NCBI RefSeq assembly: GCF_012927275.1
Contig: NZ_JABBGG010000004.1
Span: 1-64,000 of the forward strand
Direction: 5' to 3'
Source: Massilia polaris
Lineage (GTDB): Bacteria; Pseudomonadota; Gammaproteobacteria; Burkholderiales; Burkholderiaceae_D
DNA: 64,000 nt
The translations under genes were made by a program, and so were the position numbers. Of the stretch, positions 9,792 through 19,322 are shown in pieces. The notes beneath the pieces were generated by a model. The model worked only from the letters and a program-made list of their open reading frames with translations, was not told where the DNA came from and searched no databases. Each line of letters starts with the position of its first letter. The stretch's first letter is position 1.

Positions 9792-10733
9792 TTACGGGTG
9801 CTTGTACCCGAACGCCGCCTCGAACTTCTGAGCGATTTCCTGCGCCGTGAACGAGTGGTTCTGCCCACCCTGATGCGCAATCTTGATCGCGCCCAGCAGG
9901 CTGGCCAGGCGGCCAGTGGTCGGCCAGTCCCAGTCGTTGGTAATCCCGTGCAGCAGGCCGGCGCGGAACGCGTCGCCGCAGCCGGTCGGGTCGACCACCG
10001 CCGCCGCGGGCACGCATGGAATCTCGAAACGCTCGCCCTTGGCGTAGATCTCCGAACCCTTCTCACCGCGCGTCACGATCAGCGCTTCCAGGCGCTCCGC
10101 GATCTGCGGCAAGGCCAGGCCGGTACGGTCCATCAGCATTTCGAATTCGTAGTCATTCGCCGCGACATAGCTGGCTTCGTCGATGAACTTGATCAGTTCT
10201 TCGCCGCTGAACATCGGCAACTGCTGGCCCGGGTCGAACATGAAGGGCACATTCAGGCTCGCGCAGTCGGCGGCGTGCTTGAGCATGCCGTCACGGCCGT
10301 CCGGCGCGATGATGGCGACGCGCACCGCACCGACGTCGGCGACGTTGTTCTCGTGCGAGAACTGCATCGCACCCGGGTGGAAGGCGTTGATCTGGTTGTT
10401 GTCGAGGTCCGCGGTGACGAAGCACTGGGCCGTGTAGGCGTGCCCGATGGTGCGGATCGCGCGCGTTTCGATGCCAAGCTTGCCGAGGCGGTCGAGGTAT
10501 TCGCCGCCGTCCTGGCCGATGGTGGCCATGATCAGCGGGTCGCCGCCCAGCATCTTCAGGTTGTATGCGACGTTGGCCGAGCAGCCGCCGAATTCGGTGC
10601 GCAGGGTCGGGACCAGGAACGATACGTTGACCTTGTGCAGTTGGTCGGCCAGCAGCGTTTCGCCGAAACGGCCGTGATATTGCATGATTTTGTCGAACGC
10701 GAGCGAGCCGCAGATCAGCGAGGTCTTGGTCAT
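9792..10733 (-). CDS. PfkB-family sugar/nucleoside kinase (adenosine kinase-like)
   Basis: The 313-residue protein belongs to the PfkB (ribokinase) fold: it starts with S-L-I-C-G-S-L-A-F-D, carries G-G-C-S-A-N-V-A-Y-N near residue 53, and has the C-terminal signature D-P-T-G-C-G-D-A-F-R-A-G with the catalytic Asp. Such kinases phosphorylate a sugar or nucleoside with ATP. Betaproteobacterial members of this type are often annotated as adenosine or carbohydrate kinase; the substrate cannot be decided from sequence. The ATG at 10733 is chosen over a longer frame to 10799 that would run into the DUF3426 gene. It is the last gene of the acc-prmA cluster, 10 bp after its neighbour. Confidence 0.87.
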   Translation of the reverse strand: MTKTSLICGSLAFDKIMQYHGRFGETLLADQLHKVNVSFLVPTLRTEFGGCSANVAYNLKMLGGDPLIMATIGQDGGEYLDRLGKLGIETRAIRTIGHAYTAQCFVTADLDNNQINAFHPGAMQFSHENNVADVGAVRVAIIAPDGRDGMLKHAADCASLNVPFMFDPGQQLPMFSGEELIKFIDEASYVAANDYEFEMLMDRTGLALPQIAERLEALIVTRGEKGSEIYAKGERFEIPCVPAAAVVDPTGCGDAFRAGLLHGITNDWDWPTTGRLASLLGAIKIAHQGGQNHSFTAQEIAQKFEAAFGYKHP

Positions 10734-10743
10734 GGATGAAGCC

Positions 10744-11994
10744 TTATGGGTAGAAAACGGCAATGCGATAGCCAGATGCTTTGACCTGGCTGAGTTCAAA
10801 ATAGAGCCGGACCGGCTGCTCGCTGCGCGCCCCGAAGCCCTTGGCCGGCGCGACGTCCTTCGGCAGGTATTCGGCGGGTGCGAAGACGCGCCGCAGCACG
10901 GTCTTGTTGTCGGCGTCGGTCAGGGCGAGTTCGATATTCGGCCAGGCCTGGGCCAGGCGGCCCTGGTTGTGCAGCGATGTAGTGAGCAGGAAGGTGTCGC
11001 CGGAGATCGTCTCCAGTTCGCCCGTTTCGATCGCCAGTTCGTCGATCTGCGCAGGCAGTTCGACACGGCAGCCGAATATGGCGCAGGTGGCGACCAGCGC
11101 CGGCTTCAGTTGCGGGAACTGGGCCGCGAGCGAATTGCGGAAGGTGGTCATCGCCTGGATCAGCAGCGCGACTACGAGGACTGCGGAGCCGAAGCCCATC
11201 AGGATGCGGTGCGAGCGGCTGGACTGCTCCTGCAGTCGGCCGAGGCGCACGAATTCGGGTTCTTCGTGTTCTGGTTCGACCGGTTCCGCCATTGGTGCGG
11301 GACGAGGTGCTGGCGGCCGAGGCGTTTTGCGGCCGGCCTTGCGCGGAGCAGGGCGGGGAAGCGCCGGCGGTTCGACAGCTTCCTGCGGTTCTCCCGGCGC
11401 GGATTCACGCATCAGCAGTACTGCCGGGTCAGGGCCTTCGGTTTCGTCGGGCAGGGCCGTTGCGACGATTTCTTCGTCTGCGACTAATTCGGGTTGCTCG
11501 TCTTCCGCGGCCAGGTGCGGCGGGCGCAGGCGCACCTCTGCTTCAGGATGAGGCTCAGGTTCAGGCCCAACCTCCGAATCCGGCTCCGGCTCCGGTTCGG
11601 ATTCCGTAACGGGTTCGGCTTCGGGCTGCGGCACAAGCGCGGCCGATTCGATCGCCGTATCGAAATCCAGCGTGTAGAACTGTTCGACGCTCTCCGCCGG
11701 TACTGGCTCTGGTGCGGACGGTTCTTCGGCGGCGGGGATGTCTGCTTCCGGCGGCGCCTCAGCTTCAGCTTCAGCTTCAGCTTCGACGGGGACTTCTACA
11801 GGGGGAGGTAATGGAGGTTCGACGGCGGCCGGTGCTGGTTCTGGCGCAGGCGCGTCCAGGTTGACCAGCATGGCATTACCGTCGAATACTTCTTTGCATG
11901 CGCCGCAACGCACGATACCCCCACGCAGCTTGAGCTGGTCCGCAGCGACCCGGAAGGTCGTGTGGCAATGGGGGCAGCGGGTGGCGAGCGCCAT
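10744..11994 (-). CDS. Zinc-ribbon and DUF3426 membrane protein
   Basis: The 416-residue protein has an N-terminal zinc ribbon (C-P-H-C about residue 7, C-G-A-C about residue 30; MJ0042-like). A long Pro/Glu-rich linker follows, then one transmembrane helix around residue 250 (M-G-F-G-S-A-V-L-V-V-A-L-L-I) and a C-terminal DUF3426 domain, probably periplasmic. Function is unknown; the family is typical of Beta- and Gammaproteobacteria, next to prmA. The linker holds (E-A)x4 from four AGCTTC repeats at 11761-11784. It starts four bases after the prmA stop, so it is in the same operon. Confidence 0.87.
   Translation of the reverse strand: MALATRCPHCHTTFRVAADQLKLRGGIVRCGACKEVFDGNAMLVNLDAPAPEPAPAAVEPPLPPPVEVPVEAEAEAEAEAPPEADIPAAEEPSAPEPVPAESVEQFYTLDFDTAIESAALVPQPEAEPVTESEPEPEPDSEVGPEPEPHPEAEVRLRPPHLAAEDEQPELVADEEIVATALPDETEGPDPAVLLMRESAPGEPQEAVEPPALPRPAPRKAGRKTPRPPAPRPAPMAEPVEPEHEEPEFVRLGRLQEQSSRSHRILMGFGSAVLVVALLIQAMTTFRNSLAAQFPQLKPALVATCAIFGCRVELPAQIDELAIETGELETISGDTFLLTTSLHNQGRLAQAWPNIELALTDADNKTVLRRVFAPAEYLPKDVAPAKGFGARSEQPVRLYFELSQVKASGYRIAVFYP
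11761..11784 (-). repeat. Hexanucleotide repeat (GAAGCT)x4 in the DUF3426 linker
   Basis: Plus-strand AGCTTC repeated four times encodes Glu-Ala pairs in the flexible linker. Length changes would keep the frame. Confidence 0.9.
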
Positions 11995-11998
11995 GCCC

Positions 11999-12949
11999 TT
12001 ACTCGCCAGTTGAACGTGCCGGCGGTACGATGTCGCTTCCCATCCGGCCGTGCAGGGCGACCCAGCCATCCTGTTCGGCCCAGACGCCCAGCTTGATGAA
12101 CGGCGCGTAGGCTGCAGCCACTTCCTCGGCCTGGCGCGCGAGCACGCCCGACAAGATCAGCGCTCCGCCAGGCGCGACGCGTCCAGCCAGCATCGGCGCC
12201 ATCAGCTTCAATGGGCTCGACAGGATATTGGCCACCACCGTGTCGAAACGGCCGGTTGCATGTTCAGGCTTTGCGGTCGCCAGCTGGTCCGGCAGGTACC
12301 AGGTGATCTCGCAGTTGTTGCGCACTGCGTTGTCCCTGGCCGACTCGATCGCTTGCGGATCGATGTCGACGCCGGCCACATCGCCCGCGCCCATCTTCTT
12401 GGCCACCATCGCGAGGATGCCGGAACCGCAGCCGTAATCGAGCACGGTCTTGCCGGGAGCAGGGTGCGCTTCCAGCCATTCCATGCACAGGCGCGTAGTC
12501 GGATGGCTGCCGGTGCCGAACGCCAGGCCCGGGTCCAGTTCGAGGATCAGGCCGTCCGGATCCGGCGCCTCGTGCCAGCTCGGGACAACCCAGATGTTCT
12601 TGCCGATGTGGATAGGCGCGAACTGCGACTGCGTCAGGCGCACCCAGTCCTCGTCCGCCACCGCGCGGGTGGTGAACGGAGGGGCTTTATCGAGCTTGAT
12701 GGCGGCTGCCGCTTCCGCGACGATCGCTGCCTGGTCGGCGTCGACGTCGGTCAGCGCAACCACGCGGCTGTGTTCCCAAGCCGCTTCCGTCGGCTCCATG
12801 CCAGGTTCGCCAAACAGCGGCTTTTCCTGGTCGGTGCCTTCGTCGGCGTCTTCCACCGAAACCGACAGCGCGCCCGCTTCCATCAGGGCGTCGGACAACG
12901 CCTCTGCGTGTTCGCGTGCGATCTCGATGACGACTTCGGTCCAGCTCAT
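11999..12949 (-). CDS. prmA: Ribosomal protein L11 methyltransferase
   Basis: PrmA trimethylates several amino groups of ribosomal protein L11 using S-adenosylmethionine in the cytoplasm. The 316-residue protein has the L11-binding N-terminal domain, then [15 protein letters not shown] about residues 140-154 and the SAM-binding loop [12 protein letters not shown] about 172-183. N-I-L-S-S-P-L follows at about 242. The ATG overlaps the accC stop (ATGA), showing translational coupling in the accB-accC-prmA-DUF3426-pfkB operon. Confidence 0.96.
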   Translation of the reverse strand: MSWTEVVIEIAREHAEALSDALMEAGALSVSVEDADEGTDQEKPLFGEPGMEPTEAAWEHSRVVALTDVDADQAAIVAEAAAAIKLDKAPPFTTRAVADEDWVRLTQSQFAPIHIGKNIWVVPSWHEAPDPDGLILELDPGLAFGTGSHPTTRLCMEWLEAHPAPGKTVLDYGCGSGILAMVAKKMGAGDVAGVDIDPQAIESARDNAVRNNCEITWYLPDQLATAKPEHATGRFDTVVANILSSPLKLMAPMLAGRVAPGGALILSGVLARQAEEVAAAYAPFIKLGVWAEQDGWVALHGRMGSDIVPPARSTGE

Positions 12950-14346
12950 GCTTCTGCCTTGACTTCCGATTTGGTCGCGATGCTGCCTGCTTTCGGCAGG
13001 TCCGGCTTGTTGGCCAGCTTCTGTTCGAGGTAGTGGATGTTGGTGCCGCCTTCGATGAAGCGCGCATCGACCATCAGTTCGCGGTGCAGCGGGATATTCG
13101 TGAGGATGCCCTCAACCACCATTTCGGACAGCGCGATCTGCATGCGGCGGATCGCCTGGTCGCGCGTGGCGCCGTAGGCGATGACCTTGCCGATCATCGA
13201 GTCGTAGTGCGGCGGAACGTAGTAGCCGGCGTACGAGTGCGAGTCGACGCGGATGCCAGGGCCGCCCGGCGGATGCCAGGCATTGATGCGGCCAGGGGAC
13301 GGCGTGAACTTGAACGGGTCTTCCGCGTTGATGCGGCACTCGATCGCGTGGCCCGACAACATGATGTCGCGCTGCTTGAAGCGCAGCTTCTCGCCGGCCG
13401 CGATGCGGATCTGTTCCTGGACGATGTCGATCCCGGTGATCATCTCGGTGACCGGATGCTCCACCTGGACGCGGGTGTTCATTTCGATGAAGTAGAACTC
13501 GCCGTTCTCGTACAAGAACTCGAACGTGCCGGCGCCGCGGTAGCCGATCTTGCGGCAGGCTTCAGCGCAGCGGTCGCCGATCTTTTCGATCAGTTTGCGC
13601 GGGATGCCCGGCGCTGGTGCCTCTTCGATCACCTTCTGGTGGCGGCGCTGCATCGAGCAGTCGCGTTCGCCCAGCCAGACGGCGTTCTTGTGTTCGTCGG
13701 CGAGGATCTGGATCTCGATGTGACGAGGATTCTCCAGGTACTTCTCCATATAGACTTCTGGATTGCCGAAGGCGGTGCCGGCTTCGGTCTTGGTCATCGC
13801 GACAGCGTTCAGCAGGGCCGCTTCGGTGTGCACGACGCGCATGCCGCGTCCGCCGCCGCCGCCGGCCGCCTTGATGATGACCGGGTAGCCGACCTTGCGC
13901 GCGGTCTGGATGATTTCCTTCGGGTCGTCCGTCAGGGCGCCTTCCGAACCTGGCACGCATGGCACGCCGGTGCGGATCATCGCCTGCTTGGCCGAGACCT
14001 TGTCGCCCATCAGGCGGATCGAGTCGGAACGCGGGCCGATGAAGACGAAGCCGGATTTTTCGACGCGCTCGGCGAAGTCGGCGTTCTCGGACAAGAAGCC
14101 ATAACCCGGGTGGATCGCTTCGGCGTCGGTCACTTCGGCCGCGCTGATAATCGCCGGCATGTTCAGGTAGCTCAGGCTCGATTGCGCAGGACCGATGCAG
14201 ACCGATTCGTCCGCCAGCTTCACGTATTTGGCGTCTTTGTCCGCTTCGGAGTGGACGACAACCGTCTTGATGCCCATCTCGCGGCAGGCGCGCTGGATGC
14301 GTAGCGCGATTTCGCCGCGGTTGGCGATTAGGATTTTTTCAAACAT
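12946..14346 (-). CDS. accC: Biotin carboxylase subunit of acetyl-CoA carboxylase
   Basis: AccC carboxylates biotin on AccB with ATP and bicarbonate, the first half-reaction of malonyl-CoA synthesis. The 466-residue protein shows the N-terminal [10 protein letters not shown], the Gly-rich ATP loop ([10 protein letters not shown]), [12 protein letters not shown], and the catalytic [11 protein letters not shown]. The start at 14346 ([10 protein letters not shown]) matches the family; a longer frame to 14391 would translate an intergenic repeat. It is slightly longer than E. coli AccC owing to a short Lys/Ala-rich C-terminal tail. Confidence 0.97.
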   Translation of the reverse strand: MFEKILIANRGEIALRIQRACREMGIKTVVVHSEADKDAKYVKLADESVCIGPAQSSLSYLNMPAIISAAEVTDAEAIHPGYGFLSENADFAERVEKSGFVFIGPRSDSIRLMGDKVSAKQAMIRTGVPCVPGSEGALTDDPKEIIQTARKVGYPVIIKAAGGGGGRGMRVVHTEAALLNAVAMTKTEAGTAFGNPEVYMEKYLENPRHIEIQILADEHKNAVWLGERDCSMQRRHQKVIEEAPAPGIPRKLIEKIGDRCAEACRKIGYRGAGTFEFLYENGEFYFIEMNTRVQVEHPVTEMITGIDIVQEQIRIAAGEKLRFKQRDIMLSGHAIECRINAEDPFKFTPSPGRINAWHPPGGPGIRVDSHSYAGYYVPPHYDSMIGKVIAYGATRDQAIRRMQIALSEMVVEGILTNIPLHRELMVDARFIEGGTNIHYLEQKLANKPDLPKAGSIATKSEVKAEA

Positions 14347-14440
14347 AGGTTCGGTGTTTCTGTGAGTGCCGGCCTGAGCCGGGAACAACATGGGAACGTC
14401 AGGAATGGCTGCGGCACCGGGTGCCGCACGCGCTGCTTCC
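14347..14440. other. accB-accC spacer with repeat-like GC hairpin
   Basis: It contains GCGGCAC-CGG-GTGCCGC (7-bp stem) and a stretch that, read in frame with accC, gives F-P-A-Q-A-G-T-H, a string often produced by REP-like intergenic repeats. It may set the relative expression of accB and accC. Assignment as a repeat is tentative. Confidence 0.35.
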
Positions 14441-14905
14441 TTAGCCGATCACAAACAATGGTTGACCGAATTCGACTGGCTGGCCGTTTTCGACCAGGAT
14501 CTTGGTCACGGTGCCCGAGAAGTCCGAATCGATTTCGTTCAGGAGCTTCATCGCTTCGATGATGCAAAGGGTTTCGCCTTCCTTGATGGTCGAGCCGACT
14601 TCGACAAACGCGGCTGCGCCTGGTGCGGACGAACGGTAGAAGGTGCCGACCATCGGCGACGTCACGACATGGCCGGTTTCGACGGCGGCGACCGGCGCTG
14701 CGGCGGCTTCAACCGGCGCGCCGGCGTGCATCGGGGCCGAGTACTGCTGATGCATCTGGTGCGGCTGCATCATGACCATCTGGTTCTGTGGGTTTGCGGA
14801 CGACTTGACGATGCGAACTTTGCTCTCGCCCTCGGTCACTTCGAGTTCGGCGATGTCCGACTCGGCTACGAGGTCGATCAGTGTCTTGAGTTTTCGTAAA
14901 TCCAT
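14441..14905 (-). CDS. accB: Biotin carboxyl carrier protein of acetyl-CoA carboxylase
   Basis: This 154-residue protein has an N-terminal helical region ([10 protein letters not shown]), a Pro/Ala-rich linker (about 50-75) and the C-terminal biotinyl domain. The biotinylated lysine is K120 in E-A-M-K-L-L-N-E-I. It carries carboxybiotin between AccC and the carboxyltransferase. AAGGGG precedes the ATG. It is the first gene of the acc-prma cluster, with accC 94 bp downstream. Confidence 0.97.
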   Translation of the reverse strand: MDLRKLKTLIDLVAESDIAELEVTEGESKVRIVKSSANPQNQMVMMQPHQMHQQYSAPMHAGAPVEAAAAPVAAVETGHVVTSPMVGTFYRSSAPGAAAFVEVGSTIKEGETLCIIEAMKLLNEIDSDFSGTVTKILVENGQPVEFGQPLFVIG

Positions 14906-14993
14906 GTGAAACCCCTTGGAATTATTGTGTAATTAAGAGTATGCGGTGCGCCCTGGTCGGGCCGCCCTCGCAAATGCGTGAAGATGGCGAAGA

Positions 14994-15431
14994 TTAACGC
15001 TTTTTAAGCGCAAAGTCGATGGCAAGGCGATATACATCCGTGCCCAGCCCACAGATCGTTCCCTGCGCTATGGCCGACAAAAATGAGTGATGACGAAACT
15101 CTTCGCGTTGGTAGATATTCGAAATATGCACCTCGAGAAAGGGGATCGCCACGCCCGCCAAGGCGTCGCGCAGGGCGACGCTGGTATGCGTCAGGCCGCC
15201 CGGATTGATGACGATCATGTCGACGCCGTCCGTTTTTGCGGCGTGAATACGGTCGATCAGCGCACCTTCGTGATTACTTTGATAGCAGGAAAGCGTCGCT
15301 CCCGCCGCGCCCGCCTGGGCTGTCGCTGCGCTTTCGATGTCGGCCAGTGTTGCGGCGCCGTACACCTCAGGCTCCCGGGATCCCAGCAGGTTCAGGTTGG
15401 GACCGTTGAGCAGGAGTAGCTTTTTTGCCAT
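14994..15431 (-). CDS. aroQ: Type II 3-dehydroquinate dehydratase
   Basis: It converts 3-dehydroquinate to 3-dehydroshikimate in the shikimate pathway. The 145-residue length is standard for the type II enzyme. Motifs: [18 protein letters not shown] with the catalytic Tyr, [16 protein letters not shown], and V-H-I-S-N-I. The start at 15431 ([10 protein letters not shown]) fits the family; the upstream extension to 15491 does not. Location just upstream of accB is common in Proteobacteria. Confidence 0.96.
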   Translation of the reverse strand: MAKKLLLLNGPNLNLLGSREPEVYGAATLADIESAATAQAGAAGATLSCYQSNHEGALIDRIHAAKTDGVDMIVINPGGLTHTSVALRDALAGVAIPFLEVHISNIYQREEFRHHSFLSAIAQGTICGLGTDVYRLAIDFALKKR

Positions 15432-15530
15432 GTATAAAGGTCGTTTTCTGCGAAAGTCAGGCATTTTGCCGCCAACGATGGTCATTGGCAAGCGATAAAA
15501 TTGCCCTTCTGAAATCGTACGGTCGTGCGT

Positions 15531-16094
15531 TTAAGAGCCAAGTGCGGCCAGGTCGGCCTTCAGTTCTTCGAACTTCAGGCGGCCAAGATAGGTCTTGCGG
15601 ACCTGTCCGTCAGGCCCGATCAATACAGTGTACGGCAAGCCACCGCTGGCGTTACCGAATTCACGCGCCAGTTCGGTGCCGCGCAAGCCGGATACATACA
15701 GCGGGTAGGAAATTTTGAATTTCTCGGCAAATTGAGCAATGTTCGCGGCCGAATCGATGCCGATGCCAATGATGTTGATATTGTTCTTCACGCTGTCCTT
15801 GGCCAGCTGGTCCAGTTCCGGCATTTCTTCGACGCAGGGGGCGCACCACGGCGCCCAGAAGTTCACCACCAGGGCCTTGCCCTTCCACTGCGCGAGTGCC
15901 TGGCGCTGGCCTTTGGCGTCGTCCATCGACTCGGCAAACAGCGCACTGACTGGCGTATGCGGGCGGCCATCGGTCGGCGCGATGCTGGTCGTGACAGGGC
16001 TGGGTTGCTTTTTTTGTACGCCGACATAGGCGCCCATGGCGGCAAAGGTGGCGGCGATAATGCCGTACACGAGCAGGTTCTTCTTATTGATCAT
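15531..16094 (-). CDS. TlpA/ResA-like membrane-anchored thioredoxin
   Basis: The 187-residue protein has an N-terminal membrane anchor (about residues 7-26), then a thioredoxin fold with the active site W-A-P-W-C-A-P-C about residues 78-85 and the cis-Pro region G-G-L-P-Y-T near 152. TlpA-like proteins reduce periplasmic disulfides, for example during cytochrome c maturation, or act in oxidative stress. The partner is unknown. Its start directly abuts the stop of the upstream nucleotidyltransferase-like gene (one base between them at most), indicating one transcript. Confidence 0.9.
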   Translation of the reverse strand: MINKKNLLVYGIIAATFAAMGAYVGVQKKQPSPVTTSIAPTDGRPHTPVSALFAESMDDAKGQRQALAQWKGKALVVNFWAPWCAPCVEEMPELDQLAKDSVKNNINIIGIGIDSAANIAQFAEKFKISYPLYVSGLRGTELAREFGNASGGLPYTVLIGPDGQVRKTYLGRLKFEELKADLAALGS

Positions 16095-16724
16095 TTATTG
16101 TTCATTCAAATCGGATGAGGCTTCAATCAGGGCGCGCACCGCGGCGGCATCGGCGCGCGGCAAGCGACCGTCGGGACGCGGCTTGCGCGCGCCGCGCAGG
16201 TCGTTCAGGTCATACACTTCCGCGTGCACGCCTTCGCGCTTCCACATGAAACTGATGGTCTCGACCGGATCGTGGCGCGCGCCCTTGAAGTGCGGGGTTT
16301 CAGAGAGTTCTATATTGACGTCGCGGTTCAGCAAGAAGATTTCGACGTCTTTCGCGCTCTCAACGAACAATTGTAAATGAATATCGTCGTGCTCCCCGGC
16401 AGTACCGTTCAGCACGGGGCCGGTCAGGTAGGGCGAGAACGCGGACAGCGCCTCCATCACCTGCAGCGCGGCCTTGCGCAATTCGAGCAGGCGGACAGGC
16501 TGGGTGGCGGACTGGAACAGGGCAATGTATTGACGGACTTCTTCCTCGACCTCGAGGTTGTCGGGCATCAGGTTGGCCGCAGGCCGCTCGTCGCCCAGCA
16601 CCTGGGTGGCGGCTTTGCGCTTGGCCGTGCCGTAGTCGGCGCCGTCCTGCGCGATCATGCGCGCAGCGACGGCAGCAATTTGCGAGCGCAACTGCTGGAG
16701 ATCGTCGTTCTGGTTAGGCATCAT
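16095..16724 (-). CDS. Conserved protein with a polymerase-beta-type nucleotidyltransferase-like motif
   Basis: I do not recognise a named family. The roughly 209-residue protein contains V-L-N-G-T-A-G-E-H-D-D-I-H-L-Q-L-F, which resembles the G-S/T...D-x-D/E pattern of polymerase-beta superfamily nucleotidyltransferases, followed by D-V-E-I-F-L-L-N-R. The expected second Asp is His here (D-D-I-H), so it may be inactive. The N-terminal half is helical. The ATG pair at 16724/16721 is favoured; a GTG at 16757 is possible. It is divergent from mpl, with only about 80 bp shared, and runs straight into the thioredoxin-like gene. Confidence 0.6.
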   Translation of the reverse strand: MMPNQNDDLQQLRSQIAAVAARMIAQDGADYGTAKRKAATQVLGDERPAANLMPDNLEVEEEVRQYIALFQSATQPVRLLELRKAALQVMEALSAFSPYLTGPVLNGTAGEHDDIHLQLFVESAKDVEIFLLNRDVNIELSETPHFKGARHDPVETISFMWKREGVHAEVYDLNDLRGARKPRPDGRLPRADAAAVRALIEASSDLNEQ

Positions 16725-16805
16725 GACGAGATCATACTCTTGAACGGAAAATGCCACCTTGTCAGGTAAAATCGCGTATTCCGACTTTTGCCACCACTAC
16801 ATAAC

Positions 16806-18170
16806 ATGCATATTCACATCCTCGGTATTTGCGGCACCTTCATGGGGGGGCTTGCAGTTTTGGCAAAAGAGGCGGGCCATAAGGTCACCGGCTGCGACGC
16901 CAACGTCTATCCACCGATGAGCACCCAGCTCGAAGCGCAGGGCATCGAACTGATCACCGGCTTTGGCCCGGAACAGACTCAACTGAACCCCGACCTGTAC
17001 GTGATCGGCAACGTGGTTTCGCGCGGCAACCCGCTGATCGAAGAGATATTGAACAAAAGCCTGCCGTATGTATCTGGCCCGCAGTGGATTGGGGAACATA
17101 TCCTGCGCGACAAATGGGTGCTGGCCGTTGCCGGCACGCACGGCAAGACGACTACCTCGGCGATGCTGGCCTGGATCCTGGAAGACGCGGGCTATTCCCC
17201 GGGCTTCCTGATCGGCGGCGTACCGATGAACTTCGGCATCTCGGCACGCCTGCAAGGCGCCACGCCGTCCGACTTCTTCGTCATCGAAGCGGACGAGTAC
17301 GACACCGCCTTCTTCGACAAGCGCAGCAAGTTCGTCCACTACCACGCAAAAACCGCGGTACTCAACAACCTCGAATACGACCACGCCGACATCTTCCCCG
17401 ATATCGGCGCCATCGAGACCCAGTTCCACCACCTGGTGCGCACCGTGCCGGGTGTTGGCCGCCTGGTCGTCAACGGCGATGAAGCGTCAATCGCGCGCGT
17501 GATGAAGCGCGGCTGCTGGAGCGACAAGGAATCGTTCGGCGGATCCGAAGGCGTCAACTGGACGATGGTCGAGCACCCGTCGGACGGTTTCGACGTCCTG
17601 TTTAACGGCGACGTGGTCGGCACCGTGCATTGGGGCCTGACTGGTAAACACAACCGCTCCAATGCGCTGGCCGCGATCGCAGCCGCCCGCAACGTCGGCG
17701 TGCCGCCCGCGCAGGCGGCCGAATCGCTGGCGCGCTTCGAGAGCGTCAAGCGCCGCATGGAAGTACGTGGCGTGGTTGACAACGTCACCGTGTACGACGA
17801 CTTCGCCCACCACCCGACCGCGATCGCGACCACCGTCGCCGGCCTGCGCCAGAAGCTGGGCGCGTCGGGACGCATCCTGGCGGTGCTCGAGCCGCGCTCG
17901 AACACGATGAAGCTGGGCGCGATGAAGGATGCGCTGCCGGGCAGCCTGAAGGACGCCGACCTGGTGTTCGGCTTCGGCAGCCAGCAGGCGCTGGGCTGGA
18001 GCCTGGCCGACGCGCTGAAACCGCTGGGCGGCATCGCGCACAGCTTCGACCAGCTCGACTTCCTGCTCAAGGCCATTGTCGACGCGGCCCAGCCGGGCGA
18101 CCACATCCTCGTGATGAGTAACGGCGGCTTCGGCGGCATCCACCAGAAGCTGCTGGAAGCGCTGGCATGA
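16806..18170 (+). CDS. mpl: UDP-MurNAc:L-Ala-gamma-D-Glu-meso-DAP ligase (peptidoglycan recycling)
   Basis: Mpl joins recycled tripeptide to UDP-N-acetylmuramate, bypassing MurC/D/E. The 454-residue protein has the Mur-ligase Rossmann start I-H-I-L-G-I-C-G-T-F-M-G-G, the ATP loop V-A-G-T-H-G-K-T-T-T-S (about 109-119), I-E-A-D-E-Y-D-T-A-F-F and the C-terminal domain motif V-Y-D-D-F-A-H-H-P-T. The I-C-G-T-F and E-A-D-E-Y-D-T-A patterns separate it from MurC. The ATG at 16806 is chosen over a TTG at 16788. The stop overlaps the next start (ATGA). Confidence 0.95.
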   Translation: MHIHILGICGTFMGGLAVLAKEAGHKVTGCDANVYPPMSTQLEAQGIELITGFGPEQTQLNPDLYVIGNVVSRGNPLIEEILNKSLPYVSGPQWIGEHILRDKWVLAVAGTHGKTTTSAMLAWILEDAGYSPGFLIGGVPMNFGISARLQGATPSDFFVIEADEYDTAFFDKRSKFVHYHAKTAVLNNLEYDHADIFPDIGAIETQFHHLVRTVPGVGRLVVNGDEASIARVMKRGCWSDKESFGGSEGVNWTMVEHPSDGFDVLFNGDVVGTVHWGLTGKHNRSNALAAIAAARNVGVPPAQAAESLARFESVKRRMEVRGVVDNVTVYDDFAHHPTAIATTVAGLRQKLGASGRILAVLEPRSNTMKLGAMKDALPGSLKDADLVFGFGSQQALGWSLADALKPLGGIAHSFDQLDFLLKAIVDAAQPGDHILVMSNGGFGGIHQKLLEALA

Positions 18171-18745
18171 TTTTGTACTTGCACGGGTTCCGCTCGTCGC
18201 CGCGCTCGTTCAAGGCGCGCGTCGTCGGCGAACGGATGAAGGCCCTCGGACGCGCCAATGAACTGATTTGCCCGCAGCTGCCGGCGTCGCCAAAAGAGGC
18301 GATGGCGCTGGTGCTCACGCTGGTCGAACGCTATCCGGCGGAACAGCTGGCGGTCATCGGTTCCTCGCTTGGCGGTTTTTACGCGACCTGGCTGGCCGAG
18401 CGCCTGGGCTGCCGCGCCGCGCTGCTGAACCCTGCCGTCGACCCGCTCAAGAACCTCGAGAAGCACGTCGGCGTGACCACCGAATACCACTCCGACAAGC
18501 CGTTCGAGTTCAAGCGCGAGTACATCGACGAGCTGCGCGAGCTGAAAATCGAGCGCCTGACGCAGCCAGGACGCTACTTCCTGCTCGCGACGACCGGCGA
18601 CGAAGTGCTGGATTACCGCGACATGGTGGCGCGCTACGACGGCGCGCAGCAGCATGTCATTGAAGGAAGCGACCACGCGATTTCGGAGTTTCCGCAGTAT
18701 GTGGACGAAGTGCTGGAATTCTGCCTGGCGGAAGCCGGCCGGTGA
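18167..18745 (+). CDS. YqiA-like alpha/beta-hydrolase (esterase)
   Basis: The 192-residue protein starts I-L-Y-L-H-G-F-R-S-S-P, has the nucleophile elbow G-S-S-L-G-G-F (about residues 65-71), and ends with a candidate Asp/His pair (T-G-D-E-V-L and G-S-D-H-A-I). It matches UPF0227/YqiA small esterases, whose natural substrate is unknown. It overlaps mpl by four bases and is itself overlapped by ubiC. Confidence 0.87.
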   Translation: MILYLHGFRSSPRSFKARVVGERMKALGRANELICPQLPASPKEAMALVLTLVERYPAEQLAVIGSSLGGFYATWLAERLGCRAALLNPAVDPLKNLEKHVGVTTEYHSDKPFEFKREYIDELRELKIERLTQPGRYFLLATTGDEVLDYRDMVARYDGAQQHVIEGSDHAISEFPQYVDEVLEFCLAEAGR

Positions 18746-19314
18746 GGAGCGGTTCGCTGCGCCGGGCCACATGGCACCGGCACATTAACGGTGTCGCCGC
18801 ACCCGCCGCCGTGCGCGACTGGCTGGTCACGCAAGGCTCGCTGACCGCGCGGCTGGTCGCACACAGCGAAGCGTTCCGCGTGCAGCGCCTGCACCAGAGT
18901 TCGGGCCTGTGCCTGGCCGATGAAGCGCGCGCGATCGGCATGCAGCGGCCGGGCCGGGTGTGGGAACGCGAAGTGCTGCTGCGCTGCGACGGCGTGCCGG
19001 TGGTGTTCGCGCACACGGTGGTGCCGGCGGCGAGCACCGCGTCCGACTGGCCGCTGTTTTCGGCGCTGGGCGAACGCTCGCTTGGCAGTACCCTGTTTTA
19101 CGACCCGCTGGTCACTCGCGGCGAACTTGAATTTGCGCGGATACGCGCCGGCCATCCCCTGCTCAAACGCGCGCGCGCGGTGCTGGGAGGGATGGACGAC
19201 CCTGTTTACTATGCGCGCCGCTGCCTGTACCGCCGCCGCAATGGAACGCTGCTGGTGACCGAGGTGTTCCTTCCCCCGGTAACCAGTCTGGCGCCCACAA
19301 AACACTACAAATAA
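18742..19314 (+). CDS. ubiC: Chorismate lyase (chorismate to 4-hydroxybenzoate)
   Basis: UbiC splits chorismate into 4-hydroxybenzoate and pyruvate, the entry step of ubiquinone synthesis. Family features in the 190-residue protein: W-L-x(3)-G-S-L-T near residue 27, W-E-R-E-V-L-L-R-C-D-G near 73, A-H-T-V-V-P near 92, and the C-terminal (Y)-Y-A-R-R-C-L-Y...L-L-V-T-E-V-F-L-P. The GTG start overlaps the esterase stop (GTGA); no better start is seen. Confidence 0.9.
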   Translation: MRSGSLRRATWHRHINGVAAPAAVRDWLVTQGSLTARLVAHSEAFRVQRLHQSSGLCLADEARAIGMQRPGRVWEREVLLRCDGVPVVFAHTVVPAASTASDWPLFSALGERSLGSTLFYDPLVTRGELEFARIRAGHPLLKRARAVLGGMDDPVYYARRCLYRRRNGTLLVTEVFLPPVTSLAPTKHYK

Positions 19315-19322
19315 AAGGCATC

